Origin: a virus
Length of the DNA: 64,000 bases
IMG/VR virus record: IMGVR_UViG_3300004457_000028
Coordinates: 1-64,000 of that record
Reading direction: 5' to 3' (one strand)
Part shown: positions 1 through 10,622 of the stretch, one piece after another
Position numbering within the stretch: position 1 is the stretch's first letter
How the letters are laid out: each line of letters opens with the position of its first letter
Program-made: the position numbers and the translations under genes
The notes under the pieces: generated by a model
What the model was told of the DNA's origin: nothing
The model's input: the letters and a program-made list of their open reading frames with translations, nothing else
Databases searched by the model: none

Positions 1-3000
1 GCTGACGCTATAGACAGAACAAAACCAGTAGGTGTTGTAGGATGGCATGGTGAGCGTTATTCACATCTTAATTCTTTACAAGTGACTGGAGGTGGAACTA
101 CAAGTTTCAGTGCAGGGCTTGGTGCATGGCACTCAATGTTAGGTTTCTCTCCTTACGGTGGGTCGTCATCCTGTGCTACTATTCTTTCTCACTTACCACA
201 TATTACACCGTTACCAAACTCTCCTGAGAGTATGCCTCCTACGGATATTCCGGGTCGCAGTCTTACTAATTTTCCAAGCGCTGATGATGGGGAGTCAGAC
301 ATTCCTTCTTGGGGTGCTGATGACTCAGTTGGATTCGGAACTTATGTTGTAGGATGGGCTGATGGTGCTCAGTATAACAATCCACCAACAATGAGGAATA
401 CACCTGAGTTACAGAAAGAACTTGTAAACCCACAAGGAACATACGCCCGTTCTCTATTAGTGGTAGCACATGAAGGCGAACTTAGCCTGATAGCAAGAAA
501 GGATAGAAACTCATACACGACTACTGGTGACTATCTTCTCGCTGGAGGAACAACACAGTGGGATGAAAGATTTCACAATCAAGACCGCTTTATCGCACCA
601 GCAAACGCAGGGCCAAACATTGAGGCTTTGATTGTTGATAATACATCTCTCCCTACTGTGGCTAATTATGCAGCAGATGGAGGATTAGATGCTGCTCCTT
701 TCAATGCTCAAATACAATTACACGGCTCAATTTCAGCAGATACGGCTTTGTCTAACGCTGAGCCATGTCGTGCTGAGATAGGTGACTTGTTCTTTGACAT
801 TGATAAAAATGTAGGAATTGTAAATCACGAATCAGACATAGGTAAGCGTAACCTTTCTACTGATTTTATTACAAGTAGCCCGAATCCAAGTGGAACTATG
901 ACTACTAACGATACGCAGTCGCAGATATTTTGGGCTGGTGATGTCAATGCTTACGATGTATTGAAGCGTAGTCCTCACAAAAACTTCAGCACCGAACATG
1001 TAGTTTGGAAAAGAATGGATGGTGGTAGTCTCACTTTACCTGCGTCTAACGCTCGTGGTTTAGGCGCAGTGCCGTGGGTAACTCGTGTAGTAGGTGATAA
1101 CGCCCACACAATGGGTGAGAAACTCTATGGGAATGTCAGGTTCTCTTTTGAAACAACAAACTCCGCTATGATGCCTATTCTACAGGCTCAAGAGATTGCT
1201 CATCCTCAGTTAGCAAAAGAGCATCCTATCGCCTTGCATGGTGTGTTAGAGATTCCTAACGAAGACATTCAGTTTGAAGACATCACAGTAGTAGATGACA
1301 CAGGGCAAATCCATACTTTAGAAGGTGGCTCACCGTTAGGTGTTGTCATACGAGCATATAGACCAGCATCAAAGCGTTCAGCAAGTGGTCTACAACCAAC
1401 ACCAGCAAACAGCGGATTTGGGCCTAACCTTGAGATTCAACTACCTGACCCCGATAGCATCCCCGGTAACATATTGATTCGCAGTGGATTTGACTCTATT
1501 CAAGCCTATCAAAACGAAACCATAGGAGACGGTGGTATGATTCACCCCGACTTGGGTGCAACACACCTCGGTCACCTCTTTGACAATGTGATAAAAGGGC
1601 CAAGAAAAGGGCCAACAATGAACGAAGTTGGATGGGAGCACATATCTCAAGGAGAATCATTCCCTGATTCTACTCGTGACGGTTGGGTAGAAGGAACTGC
1701 TAACAACACACTTCGTAGTTCATACGAGCAACAAGACAGGGCGTTGTATTTTCATATTACTAAGATGGGTCACACTCACACAGAGAAGTTCCCTACGACT
1801 TACACTCACGCCGCTGGTGTAGTCAATCAACCTTACACATTCAGTAGTTTAGTAGGCACAACTTTGACTGCTAATACTACAATTGTCCTTAGAGATGATG
1901 CTGCATCCCCTACGCCTACTGCGTGTATATTTGATGCTGGGTTTGGGACTCAAGAAGTTCTTGATGAGGGTAGTGGTAAGCGTCGTAGATTCCTCCGTAT
2001 AGCAAACCCAGCAGGTGAAAGCGTTGTCGTTTCATATCTTGATATTGTCGGCGCTACATTTACTGGAGTAGTTGGGGATATTGACACTGCTCAATTCCTT
2101 GCCGACAATGCTAACACTACTCTCACCATCACTCCATCATACTATGTCCCTGCTGGTAGCACTCGCATATTTGCAGCACGCCGTTTGCGTGACCACGCTG
2201 AAGTGAGTGGTAACAGTCCTGATATGGCTCACACAGAATACTTTACTGGTGATTCACAAACGACTATTCACTCAAGATACAGTAGACCACAACTCACTCC
2301 TATGCCTATACCTCGTATGGGTCATCACTTCGTCAATGCTACTATGCCTATGATGCCGGGTCATTGGGCGCACCCTTCGTATCAAGGGCTTTACGAAAGG
2401 AGTAACTCTGACAAACTTGCTAAGTTGCGTGATGAAGATTATACGACACTGGCTACTCATCTTGAAGAAGTAGACGGGACAACGAACAATCAAACAACAG
2501 TTAGTTCCGCTGTAACTAAGCGTATTTTCCCTCTTAACCCATCATTGAGAGTTGGTTCGCTAACTGCTAACCCATCAGGGCCAAGTGATATTCACGGTGG
2601 AGGATTTACTCTGATGTTTGAGACTAAAATCAAGTATGATGGTTACGGTATACTCGCATCAAAAGGTGATGCTGGGGGCATAAACAAGGCTGGTGGTCAT
2701 TCCATTGTCCTTGAGGCCGCTGCTAACTACACTCAGACTAATCATTTCCCCGACCCTGCCGAAGTAGGAGCATATCAAATTGTTATTCAACCAAACCTTC
2801 GCCCTCATCAAGTCGCTGGTTTCCATTTGAATAACTCTTCAGTAACTACTCTACCGGATTCTACTCCCGCAAACAATGTCTCTGCTCTTACTGCTCAGCA
2901 AGTCAATCTCGTCGTGGGTATAAAATATGACGAAGAACGACACGCATCACTAACAAATGCTGCAAATGTAGGAGCAGTAACACTCGTCTTAGCAGAAGCA

Positions 3001-6000
3001 ACAATTGCTGATGTAAGGGGTTGTGAGATATTCCTCAACGAAGTGATTCTTGACCACGAGCCTGACCACGGTAGCCAGTTCACCAATGTCCCACCGATGC
3101 TGCTTTATAACCCCCTTGGAGTTCAGGGTAGCGAAAGTCCTTCGTTTACTCGTAGAGGTCACCCATACCATCCTACTACATCTGAAATTACATTCAAAGA
3201 CGCTACACCGGGGCATACTACAAGCATTCCTTGGTGGAGTATTATGCACAAAGACACACCGAATGAACCAAGTTCTGTAGGATTTAGACATCTCGCTCTG
3301 TATCGTATTGATAATTACTACGAGTTTTGCCGAGCAAGTTATGGAGCAGTCGCTGCTCAACTTACTCTCGCTGGCTACCCAAGCATCTACCCCGACATCT
3401 ACTCTAAGATTATGGAGAATGTTAGCCTAACCCCGACTTGTAAAGTTGTAGGGACACACTCTTCTACAAATGCTATACAAGTTGATGATGCTTCACTGTT
3501 CCCTGAAATACCGTATTACAATCAAAAACTACAGTATATTGACGATGCATCGGGGGAAACTGTATCGTTTAGTTACACAACCCGGCAAGGTTTGACTCAT
3601 AGTTCGGCAACTATGAATGAGCCTGATATTTTCCATCTCCCAGCAAACGCCACTATTCCTGACGGGACAAAACTCACTTTGTCCAAACCATACTCTACAA
3701 AACCAATGAGCGACTTATTCAACAAAGACAGCGAGAGTATCTTGACTAAGAATCTTGGACAGACTCTACCCGGAACACGAGACACTAACAGCCTGTTCTT
3801 AGGCGATGCATACCTATGTGCTTGGAGTCCTAATTTGGGTAGACCACATACTTTCTATTCCGATGCGAGTAGAACATGGATTACTGATAATGTAAATCAC
3901 ACCGCTGACAGAGCAGTAAACAAAGCAGCATACAACAGTATGCCTCAACATTTTGAAACAATTCACTACCACGAAGTAAACTACGCAGCGAGTCATGGGC
4001 CGTTTGCTTTGAAGATGAAAACACCTGTCCCCCCTGAACCATTACCGGGTTACATAGCGAGTCACAACGGTGCTACTCCTACAGTGATAACAATGTCTCA
4101 GACAGTTACTGGTGTTGCTCAAGGTGAGATTATCTACAGCGAAGGCCGAGTTCTTGGTAAAGTAAACATTGTTTCAACAAACACAATAACACTATTCACA
4201 AAAATACTTGAGACGAACATACCTGTTGGTGCTGCTACTAACAAGGTGTATGTCCGAGGTAAAGGTATCATTGACACTGCTGCTAATATCCATGCTATGA
4301 GTAACTTTTCAGCACAAGGCGGGACAAGCGCCATGCTCACTAACTTTTGGCCTTGCGGTAGTCGTGGTGGGCCTTTGGTAAGCCGTTTAGATGGGTATGC
4401 TATGACATCGGCAGCGTGGCATTTACCACAGAGTTACGCTCACGCTGGTGCTACTCAATGGGTTGATTCCGATGACGATAGCACCCCTGCTAATTATGCA
4501 GCATCAGGTGGGATAGGGACTGCTGCTTTAAGTTCTACAAGACCATATCCATTCGGTTATCGTTTCGGTCTAAGACAACCGTGGAACAGACCTCAATGGG
4601 GTCACTATGGTATGCGAGCATACCAAGAACATGCTACTCATAATGGGGCGAGCGACTTCGCAGTTGGTTACAAGGCTGGGCCTCTTGTAGAATACGAATC
4701 ACAAAATTGGATTTACGCTGGGGCGCAGCCGGGACAAGGCACAAAGGAATTACCCACAACCTATGTTGGTATTCTTGAGCGTCATACTACCGCTGCTGGT
4801 ATGCTAAACGCAGACAAATACGAGAATCAAGTTCGTTACAGCGATGGGCGAAGAATGACAAGAGGATTTGGATGTGCTATACGCACTATTCGTAACGCTT
4901 CTACTGTCATCAGAGACTGGTGGGGAGACTCTGCTGGTAAGGGTCTAAGTGATTACAAAGATGCAGTTTCGTATTACCTCGTGGACTGGTGGGGTAACAC
5001 TCGTGGTGAAGATGTTAGGCGTATGCCTGTTCGCAGTTTTGGTATCAACCCTTCTTGGGATGCTGGGGATGTCTATGAATATGACAGAACCAACAGTAGA
5101 ACTCCATACGCACGAATATGGAATAATAACAAACCTATCTTTAATCTAAAAGGTATCGCTGCTGACTCAGATACATCAACGGGTGATGTTTTGACTTCTC
5201 CTACCGCTACGATACCAAGATTCGGTGGTCGTAAAAACACTGGTAACAACAACAAAGGCAGTTTACTTGTAGATGTGTTTGCTCCTACCAATGCTTTGCG
5301 TGTGGGTGATATGGGTAATGGTCGTGGTGTGAGATACCCTACTCAATTTAATGAAGACATTCTTGTTGAACTAAGCGCTGTATACGAAAATGCAGGTGTA
5401 GTGCTTTCAGGTAACACGGCAGAGCCTACATTTGGTGAAGGTTTGATACGCCCAAGAGACGACGCACTCCAACCTACTGAAATCGTTAGAGGTATCAGTA
5501 GCCGATTAGAAATTGACGAAGACGGTTTGTTAAAGCCCGAAGCCACTGTGAGTGATAAAGTAGAGACAGTTAGCGGAGTATCGGTGCATAAGGATGCTAT
5601 CTCACGGTCTTCACCAAGAATTGGTATAGATGGAGAAACGCTTGAGTCGCTAACTGGTAGCGATAGTAACATGGTTGCTATCAACTCAGAAGCGCACAGT
5701 CTGCACACTAACAGAGGTGTAGGTCAGCGTGTGATTCTACATGGTGGTATGCAGTCAGGCTCTCAAACTCTTGGTGATTACGACCTAACATCACTATCCT
5801 TTGCTGCTCAACCTCATGGTGGTGTTATGCGGTTTAGCCATACGAGTAACTTCAAACCCATGGGTGGTAACTACATCTTAGAATGTCGTAGTTTTGCTAA
5901 TCCGTTTAACGACTTAGGATGGGGTAGGAGTGGAACTCTTGGGTCAAACAAGACAAGCAATCCATATCAAACGACCACTCTTAACCCAACCTCGGCTCAA

Positions 6001-6531
6001 ACAAACAAAACTGATGACGCTGTTAAGTTCCTTGTTCGCCCTGTTCGTTTGCTTGACAATCAACACATCGCTGTGTTTAGACCTCAACTGGCGTTACACA
6101 GCGGGAGTAAACAGTTTGGTAGCACTGCTTACACAGCAACCGCTGGTGGTAAATACGGACTATATACTTACGAAACTCCGAGTGGTCGTGCTGCAAGCGG
6201 CTCATACATGCGTGCTACTAACCCTAACACATCAGCACCATATCAACCAGTTTACCTTATTGAGTCCAGTAGCGATACAGTCCCTACATCTAAAGGGCCA
6301 AAACTACCGGGAACTGAGGTTACTGGGTTTGATAAAACAACACTCAAGTCAAGTGTAACGAGACTGGTTATCAGCGAAAACACACTGCAACATTACAGAA
6401 GTGATGCTCCAAGAAGAACTGGTCAAGGTAAAGACTACACAGTGAAACCAAGGTTTAGTCAATCGCTTCACGGTAAGGGGCATAAAGAAGATGTGTCGTT
6501 TAATACATCAGACCACAGTGGTGATGCATGA
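1..6531 (+). CDS. Giant virion/tail protein, 5' end cut by the window
   Basis: The reading frame is open from base 1 to the TGA at 6529-6531 (2,176 codons visible), so the true start lies upstream; the GTG at 82 is only the first in-window start-like codon. I do not recognise a named family. The sequence is rich in Thr, Ser, Asn, Gly and His, has no signal peptide or obvious membrane segment in view, and looks like an extended beta-rich structural protein. Around codons 860-910 the stretch with GFTLMFETKIKYDGYGILAS resembles a LamG/concanavalin-like sandwich, a fold common in virus adsorption proteins. The next gene overlaps its stop (ATGA) and is baseplate-hub-like, so a tail or adsorption role is inferred. 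An internal virion protein is the alternative. Confidence 0.75.
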   Translation, partial: ADAIDRTKPVGVVGWHGERYSHLNSLQVTGGGTTSFSAGLGAWHSMLGFSPYGGSSSCATILSHLPHITPLPNSPESMPPTDIPGRSLTNFPSADDGESDIPSWGADDSVGFGTYVVGWADGAQYNNPPTMRNTPELQKELVNPQGTYARSLLVVAHEGELSLIARKDRNSYTTTGDYLLAGGTTQWDERFHNQDRFIAPANAGPNIEALIVDNTSLPTVANYAADGGLDAAPFNAQIQLHGSISADTALSNAEPCRAEIGDLFFDIDKNVGIVNHESDIGKRNLSTDFITSSPNPSGTMTTNDTQSQIFWAGDVNAYDVLKRSPHKNFSTEHVVWKRMDGGSLTLPASNARGLGAVPWVTRVVGDNAHTMGEKLYGNVRFSFETTNSAMMPILQAQEIAHPQLAKEHPIALHGVLEIPNEDIQFEDITVVDDTGQIHTLEGGSPLGVVIRAYRPASKRSASGLQPTPANSGFGPNLEIQLPDPDSIPGNILIRSGFDSIQAYQNETIGDGGMIHPDLGATHLGHLFDNVIKGPRKGPTMNEVGWEHISQGESFPDSTRDGWVEGTANNTLRSSYEQQDRALYFHITKMGHTHTEKFPTTYTHAAGVVNQPYTFSSLVGTTLTANTTIVLRDDAASPTPTACIFDAGFGTQEVLDEGSGKRRRFLRIANPAGESVVVSYLDIVGATFTGVVGDIDTAQFLADNANTTLTITPSYYVPAGSTRIFAARRLRDHAEVSGNSPDMAHTEYFTGDSQTTIHSRYSRPQLTPMPIPRMGHHFVNATMPMMPGHWAHPSYQGLYERSNSDKLAKLRDEDYTTLATHLEEVDGTTNNQTTVSSAVTKRIFPLNPSLRVGSLTANPSGPSDIHGGGFTLMFETKIKYDGYGILASKGDAGGINKAGGHSIVLEAAANYTQTNHFPDPAEVGAYQIVIQPNLRPHQVAGFHLNNSSVTTLPDSTPANNVSALTAQQVNLVVGIKYDEERHASLTNAANVGAVTLVLAEATIADVRGCEIFLNEVILDHEPDHGSQFTNVPPMLLYNPLGVQGSESPSFTRRGHPYHPTTSEITFKDATPGHTTSIPWWSIMHKDTPNEPSSVGFRHLALYRIDNYYEFCRASYGAVAAQLTLAGYPSIYPDIYSKIMENVSLTPTCKVVGTHSSTNAIQVDDASLFPEIPYYNQKLQYIDDASGETVSFSYTTRQGLTHSSATMNEPDIFHLPANATIPDGTKLTLSKPYSTKPMSDLFNKDSESILTKNLGQTLPGTRDTNSLFLGDAYLCAWSPNLGRPHTFYSDASRTWITDNVNHTADRAVNKAAYNSMPQHFETIHYHEVNYAASHGPFALKMKTPVPPEPLPGYIASHNGATPTVITMSQTVTGVAQGEIIYSEGRVLGKVNIVSTNTITLFTKILETNIPVGAATNKVYVRGKGIIDTAANIHAMSNFSAQGGTSAMLTNFWPCGSRGGPLVSRLDGYAMTSAAWHLPQSYAHAGATQWVDSDDDSTPANYAASGGIGTAALSSTRPYPFGYRFGLRQPWNRPQWGHYGMRAYQEHATHNGASDFAVGYKAGPLVEYESQNWIYAGAQPGQGTKELPTTYVGILERHTTAAGMLNADKYENQVRYSDGRRMTRGFGCAIRTIRNASTVIRDWWGDSAGKGLSDYKDAVSYYLVDWWGNTRGEDVRRMPVRSFGINPSWDAGDVYEYDRTNSRTPYARIWNNNKPIFNLKGIAADSDTSTGDVLTSPTATIPRFGGRKNTGNNNKGSLLVDVFAPTNALRVGDMGNGRGVRYPTQFNEDILVELSAVYENAGVVLSGNTAEPTFGEGLIRPRDDALQPTEIVRGISSRLEIDEDGLLKPEATVSDKVETVSGVSVHKDAISRSSPRIGIDGETLESLTGSDSNMVAINSEAHSLHTNRGVGQRVILHGGMQSGSQTLGDYDLTSLSFAAQPHGGVMRFSHTSNFKPMGGNYILECRSFANPFNDLGWGRSGTLGSNKTSNPYQTTTLNPTSAQTNKTDDAVKFLVRPVRLLDNQHIAVFRPQLALHSGSKQFGSTAYTATAGGKYGLYTYETPSGRAASGSYMRATNPNTSAPYQPVYLIESSSDTVPTSKGPKLPGTEVTGFDKTTLKSSVTRLVISENTLQHYRSDAPRRTGQGKDYTVKPRFSQSLHGKGHKEDVSFNTSDHSGDA

Positions 6532-7946
6532 TGCCGCTTCTTAGTTACAGACGAGTCAGCACTGATAACCCGGTGATTATGAAATCTATTCGTAAACCTA
6601 AGTTCGTAGATAATGCACTCTACCTTGGTGAGTATACTGCACAAAGCGATGTGCTAAACAAGGTCACTGTAAAACAGCGCAAGACTGCAACTTACGGTGT
6701 TGCTACTTCTCGTGCTTACGACATTACTGAGTTACAAGACAGTATGATACTCAAGCAACCTCAAACCCATGGTAGTAACTATCAAGGCTCTGTAGTTTAT
6801 ATGGGGTCGGCAATCACAAGCGATGCGAATAAGAATAAACCAGTTCTGTTGTATGCTAAAAACGCTACACACGAAAGGCTTCGCCCGTCATCAGTGATGA
6901 ACAGTGGAGTAGGGACTACTTTCGCTGTGAAGAATACCAAATCAAAGTCATTTGAAAAACTTGGATTCTCTGCTACTCAAGGACACATAGGACACCCAAT
7001 TGATGCTGGCTTAAGAACCACGGACTTGGCTATTCGTTTGAGTAGAGATATTGCTGACTCTTTGACATCAGTGAATATCGCCTTACCAATGAGCGCAAGT
7101 AACTCAGAGGTAGACAGGAGAAGACATAGCCACGCATTCCTCGGTGCTGATTTTCACGGCATCACTTTGGTAGACGCTTTGCGCTTTATCAGTAGACACG
7201 ATGGTAGAGTGATTCACTTTGACAGATTTGGTAATCTTCTTTATGTTCCGTTCCAATTTGAAGAAGGTAGTAGATTCATAGACCATAACGCACGCACTGG
7301 GCCAGCCGTATCAAATCCAATTGAGAACATTTCTAACAGAGTGATTGTAGAAGGGTTACCCACTGCTGTGAACGACACTGCATTTGCCGAAGTAAACAAC
7401 TCTGAAAAACAAACAAGTGGAGATGTGTTAGAAGAACCACAAGTAGTTGGTGACTTCACTGTTCGTAGTAACGAGCAAGCAAGGGAGATAGGTCGTAACA
7501 TTCTCAAGGCAAACGCAGTCATGCTTGGTAATTTAACAAGCGCTGGTCACCCTAATGCGTGGGATTTGCGACCCGGTATGGTGATTGAATACAACGGTGA
7601 GCGTAAGATTCTCATTGAAGTGAGACATAGAATGGCTCAAAACGCAACTGACCTTGTTTTCCTTAGCGTAGAAAGCGGGGTAGAAGGGGTCTTACAGGGC
7701 ATTCTCCAAGGCACTAAGAACACAGGGGCGCAAGAAGATACCATACAACAAATTGTTGAGAAAAATATGGCCTTGTTTGGTGACATAGAAATCATATCAG
7801 TAATCATAACAGAAGTCCAAGGACACGGAACTTCAGGCGATGGTTTCATCATAGGGAGAGGCATGGGTAGAGGTGTGGTCGGTGCTGCTACTGGTGAAAC
7901 AGTCGGCGGTAGCAAAACAGCAAAGATAACACAGAGGGGTGATTAA
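6528..7946 (+). CDS. Baseplate hub-like tail protein
   Basis: A 472-residue protein whose ATG overlaps the preceding stop as ATGATG. The middle (about residues 220-260) has strands with RFISRHDGRVIHFDRFGNL, and residues about 335-385 contain AREIGRNILKANAV, LRPGMVIEYNGERK and ILIEVRH. This order of short beta strands is typical of phage tail-hub proteins (gpD/gp27-like), which link the tail tube to the baseplate. The last 45 residues are rich in Gly. Position between a giant tail protein and fibre-like genes fits. The family is inferred from pattern and context, not from a catalytic motif. Confidence 0.5.
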   Translation: MMPLLSYRRVSTDNPVIMKSIRKPKFVDNALYLGEYTAQSDVLNKVTVKQRKTATYGVATSRAYDITELQDSMILKQPQTHGSNYQGSVVYMGSAITSDANKNKPVLLYAKNATHERLRPSSVMNSGVGTTFAVKNTKSKSFEKLGFSATQGHIGHPIDAGLRTTDLAIRLSRDIADSLTSVNIALPMSASNSEVDRRRHSHAFLGADFHGITLVDALRFISRHDGRVIHFDRFGNLLYVPFQFEEGSRFIDHNARTGPAVSNPIENISNRVIVEGLPTAVNDTAFAEVNNSEKQTSGDVLEEPQVVGDFTVRSNEQAREIGRNILKANAVMLGNLTSAGHPNAWDLRPGMVIEYNGERKILIEVRHRMAQNATDLVFLSVESGVEGVLQGILQGTKNTGAQEDTIQQIVEKNMALFGDIEIISVIITEVQGHGTSGDGFIIGRGMGRGVVGAATGETVGGSKTAKITQRGD

Positions 7947-8291
7947 ATGCCAGTATCAAATCATGTAAGACGGTTACTCATTGATACTATTGCTAACAAC
8001 ATCAATGAGATGGTTGTCGGTTTTGACGGTAGCCCTGCTACGAAAAGTGACGGCGCTGCTGGTAGACCTGCACAAATTATCAATCCTACTACTCGTATAG
8101 TGAGTGATTCAGCACTCTTAGTTGAAGGGTTCATACCAGCCACAGAGTCTTTTAATGAGAATCTAAAGGAGGTTTTCATACAGTTTAGAGGAGCACTTAG
8201 CACAATACCAATTGCTCGTCACACAATCGCATCGTTTAATAAAACAACATCAAACGAGATACGAATACAGATACTAATTGAGGTGAAATAA
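7947..8291 (+). CDS. Small tail-region protein, unknown
   Basis: A 114-residue soluble protein that starts directly after the previous TAA, with GGGGTGATTAA as ribosome site. It has an N-terminal helix (MPVSNHVRRLLIDTIANN) and a strand-rich C-terminal half with IRIQILIEVK. No motif or family is recognised. It sits between the hub-like protein and the fibre, and its stop overlaps the next ATG (TAATG), so it is probably co-translated as a minor tail or fibre-attachment protein. That role is inferred from position only. Confidence 0.7.
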   Translation: MPVSNHVRRLLIDTIANNINEMVVGFDGSPATKSDGAAGRPAQIINPTTRIVSDSALLVEGFIPATESFNENLKEVFIQFRGALSTIPIARHTIASFNKTTSNEIRIQILIEVK

Positions 8292-10618
8292 TGGGTGACA
8301 ATCCAATATCAGGGCATACAGCGGGAACAAACGATGGGCTAAGAGACGGTGACCACATCATATCACCTTCATTGACTAACATCTACGAAGGGTTACACGG
8401 TAACGGTGTGCTCAACCCGTATGATACAGCGTATGGTAGCCCTACTGGTGACCGTATCACCCCCGCCAATCTACCCGGTGCAATCAGTAGTAGTGTTGCT
8501 CACCAAGTTATAATCAAGGCTTGTAGTGTCATTCTTGACGGAGTGCCTTACAACATTGACAACGGCTCAGGTGGCGATGTCACTATCAACCTTACCAGCG
8601 GTGGTGATAAACTCACAGGAACAAGCACGACTGTTTTAACAAGCGGTAAAGAATGTCTCTTCGCTATTATAGCAACATCAGAAGGTGCTAAGTTCGTTCA
8701 ATCTAATGTAGTGACTACTGCGCCCGGTGTTTATGCTTCTCTTGCTGGTAGTATCGCTGACTCTTACTTGAAAATGGGAGGTGTTAGTAGTGCTCAAAAC
8801 AAACAAACAATTGTTCTTGCTACAATTAGGGCTGTATTCAACGGTAGTGCTGCTGCTGCGAATGACCTTAAACTCACGCTATCGGAAATTAACGACAAGC
8901 GTGTATTCATTCGCCCATCGCCTTTCTATCTATCACCCGTAACTGATGGGAATGTTGGTTCAACAAGCCATTTGAACACACATACTGCTTTGGAGCAAAT
9001 ACACGGTAGTGGAGAACATGGAGACTTTGGTGCTAACGGTGTGTTATGGATGTCGTATAACGAAGATGACGGGTTACCAAACCTCTACTTCAGCGCTAAG
9101 GATGGTTCAAATCGCCACACACATTTGCTTGGGCCGAATCGCATTAAAACAATTACAGGAATATCAACCCCTCAAACCTTTGACTTTGATGAGGCTCAAG
9201 TGTTTGAATGCAACGCAGGTGGTGCGATTAACCTCAATCCAGCGGGAACATTCCCGCCCGGTCATACGGTCATTGTCAGTGTGCCAAGTGGTAGTGCTGT
9301 AACCTTTGACCAAGGCGGGTTGGGTGCTGCTTTGACTGCTGGCGATGCTGCTTTATTTGTATACAACGGAACTGCTTGGAAAAAGGTCATGGTCAGCGCA
9401 ACTTCAACTACAAACGCAAGTGGTATTGCTGGCTTAGTTCAGTTTTCTGACGGTGCTGGTAACCACTCAAGTGATGCTAAGTTGTTTTGGACTACTGGGA
9501 CTTCTACACTCACTGTTACTGGTAAACTCACAATCACAGGATTGATTGGCTCAGGTGGGCTTCAAATCACACCAGTTGCTGCGAACCCCGGTGTAACTGC
9601 TGCTAACACGCTTTGGATGGACAGTGGTGCGTCTAACGCTTTGAAACATGGAGCAAACACAGTTCTTAACTCAGCATCAAGCGTTGCTGATTTAAGCGAT
9701 GTAACAGGAGTAGGTTCAGGTATTATCATCAGCGGTGCTGAGCGCACTAAACTAACAAACATAGAGACTGCTGCTGATGTCACTGATGCAACGAATGTTA
9801 ATGCTGCTATCACTGGACATGCTTACACAGGAGCAACACTCGCTGCTAACGACAAGGTGCTGATTCAAGATACAGATGACGGTAACGCAGTCAAGACTGT
9901 TACTGCTTCTTCTATAGCAGCATTGGGCGGTGGCGGTGGTGGTGGCTCAAGCATATCAGATGCTGACTCCGATACAAAAATAGATGTTGAGACTTCATCG
10001 GATGCTGATACTATATCCATGCACACAGACGGAACTGAGCGAGTGCTCATTGATACGAATGTCAATCTCGGCGTTGATGTTGATTTGACTTTTGAAGGTT
10101 CTACGGCTGTAGGAAACTTTGAGACTACACTAACTGTAACGAACCCCACTGCTGATAGAACAATCACTCTACCAAACGCTACAGGCACTGTTGCTTTGAC
10201 AAGCGGTGTTCCTTCAATAGCAGGGCTTGTTGATGCAGCAGGTGCGGTTGCTGCTGTCCAAGCCAATTCTACAATAACATTAGCAACTACGGCGACCTTT
10301 AGAGCATCAAGAAGCGTTGTTCTACCCGTTCCCGTTGCGACTCTTAACCTTGATAGAGTAGGTCAAGCGGGAGTGATTGTGTTATGCCCCGGTGGTCAAA
10401 CAGTCAATTTACCCGACCCCGGTGCGGCTATGGATGGAGATACCTATGTTATCATCAATGTCAATGCGCCTTCAACGGGAGCGATTACAATTGATAGAAG
10501 CGGTTTTGGTGGTCAAAACTTGAACGGTGCGGCTACGAATGGTTCGCTCCCGGCGCATGAGGCTGTCACTTTAATTTACACAGGCTTAGGAACAGGTTGG
10601 TATGGAATAGGATTGTGA
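8291..10618 (+). CDS. Tail fibre protein
   Basis: A 775-residue protein rich in Gly, Ala, Thr and Asn. It contains fibre-type repeats such as TVTNPTADRTITLPNATGTV and LTVTGKLTITGLIGSGGLQI, a run of seven or more glycines near residue 550 followed by acidic SDADSDTKID, and a C-terminal beta domain ending GWYGIGL. These features are characteristic of trimeric phage tail fibres, which bind the host surface. The N-terminal 100 residues probably attach to the baseplate. Overlap with the upstream stop (TAATG) places it in the tail operon. The receptor cannot be told from sequence. Confidence 0.75.
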   Translation: MGDNPISGHTAGTNDGLRDGDHIISPSLTNIYEGLHGNGVLNPYDTAYGSPTGDRITPANLPGAISSSVAHQVIIKACSVILDGVPYNIDNGSGGDVTINLTSGGDKLTGTSTTVLTSGKECLFAIIATSEGAKFVQSNVVTTAPGVYASLAGSIADSYLKMGGVSSAQNKQTIVLATIRAVFNGSAAAANDLKLTLSEINDKRVFIRPSPFYLSPVTDGNVGSTSHLNTHTALEQIHGSGEHGDFGANGVLWMSYNEDDGLPNLYFSAKDGSNRHTHLLGPNRIKTITGISTPQTFDFDEAQVFECNAGGAINLNPAGTFPPGHTVIVSVPSGSAVTFDQGGLGAALTAGDAALFVYNGTAWKKVMVSATSTTNASGIAGLVQFSDGAGNHSSDAKLFWTTGTSTLTVTGKLTITGLIGSGGLQITPVAANPGVTAANTLWMDSGASNALKHGANTVLNSASSVADLSDVTGVGSGIIISGAERTKLTNIETAADVTDATNVNAAITGHAYTGATLAANDKVLIQDTDDGNAVKTVTASSIAALGGGGGGGSSISDADSDTKIDVETSSDADTISMHTDGTERVLIDTNVNLGVDVDLTFEGSTAVGNFETTLTVTNPTADRTITLPNATGTVALTSGVPSIAGLVDAAGAVAAVQANSTITLATTATFRASRSVVLPVPVATLNLDRVGQAGVIVLCPGGQTVNLPDPGAAMDGDTYVIINVNAPSTGAITIDRSGFGGQNLNGAATNGSLPAHEAVTLIYTGLGTGWYGIGL

Positions 10619-10622
10619 TACT

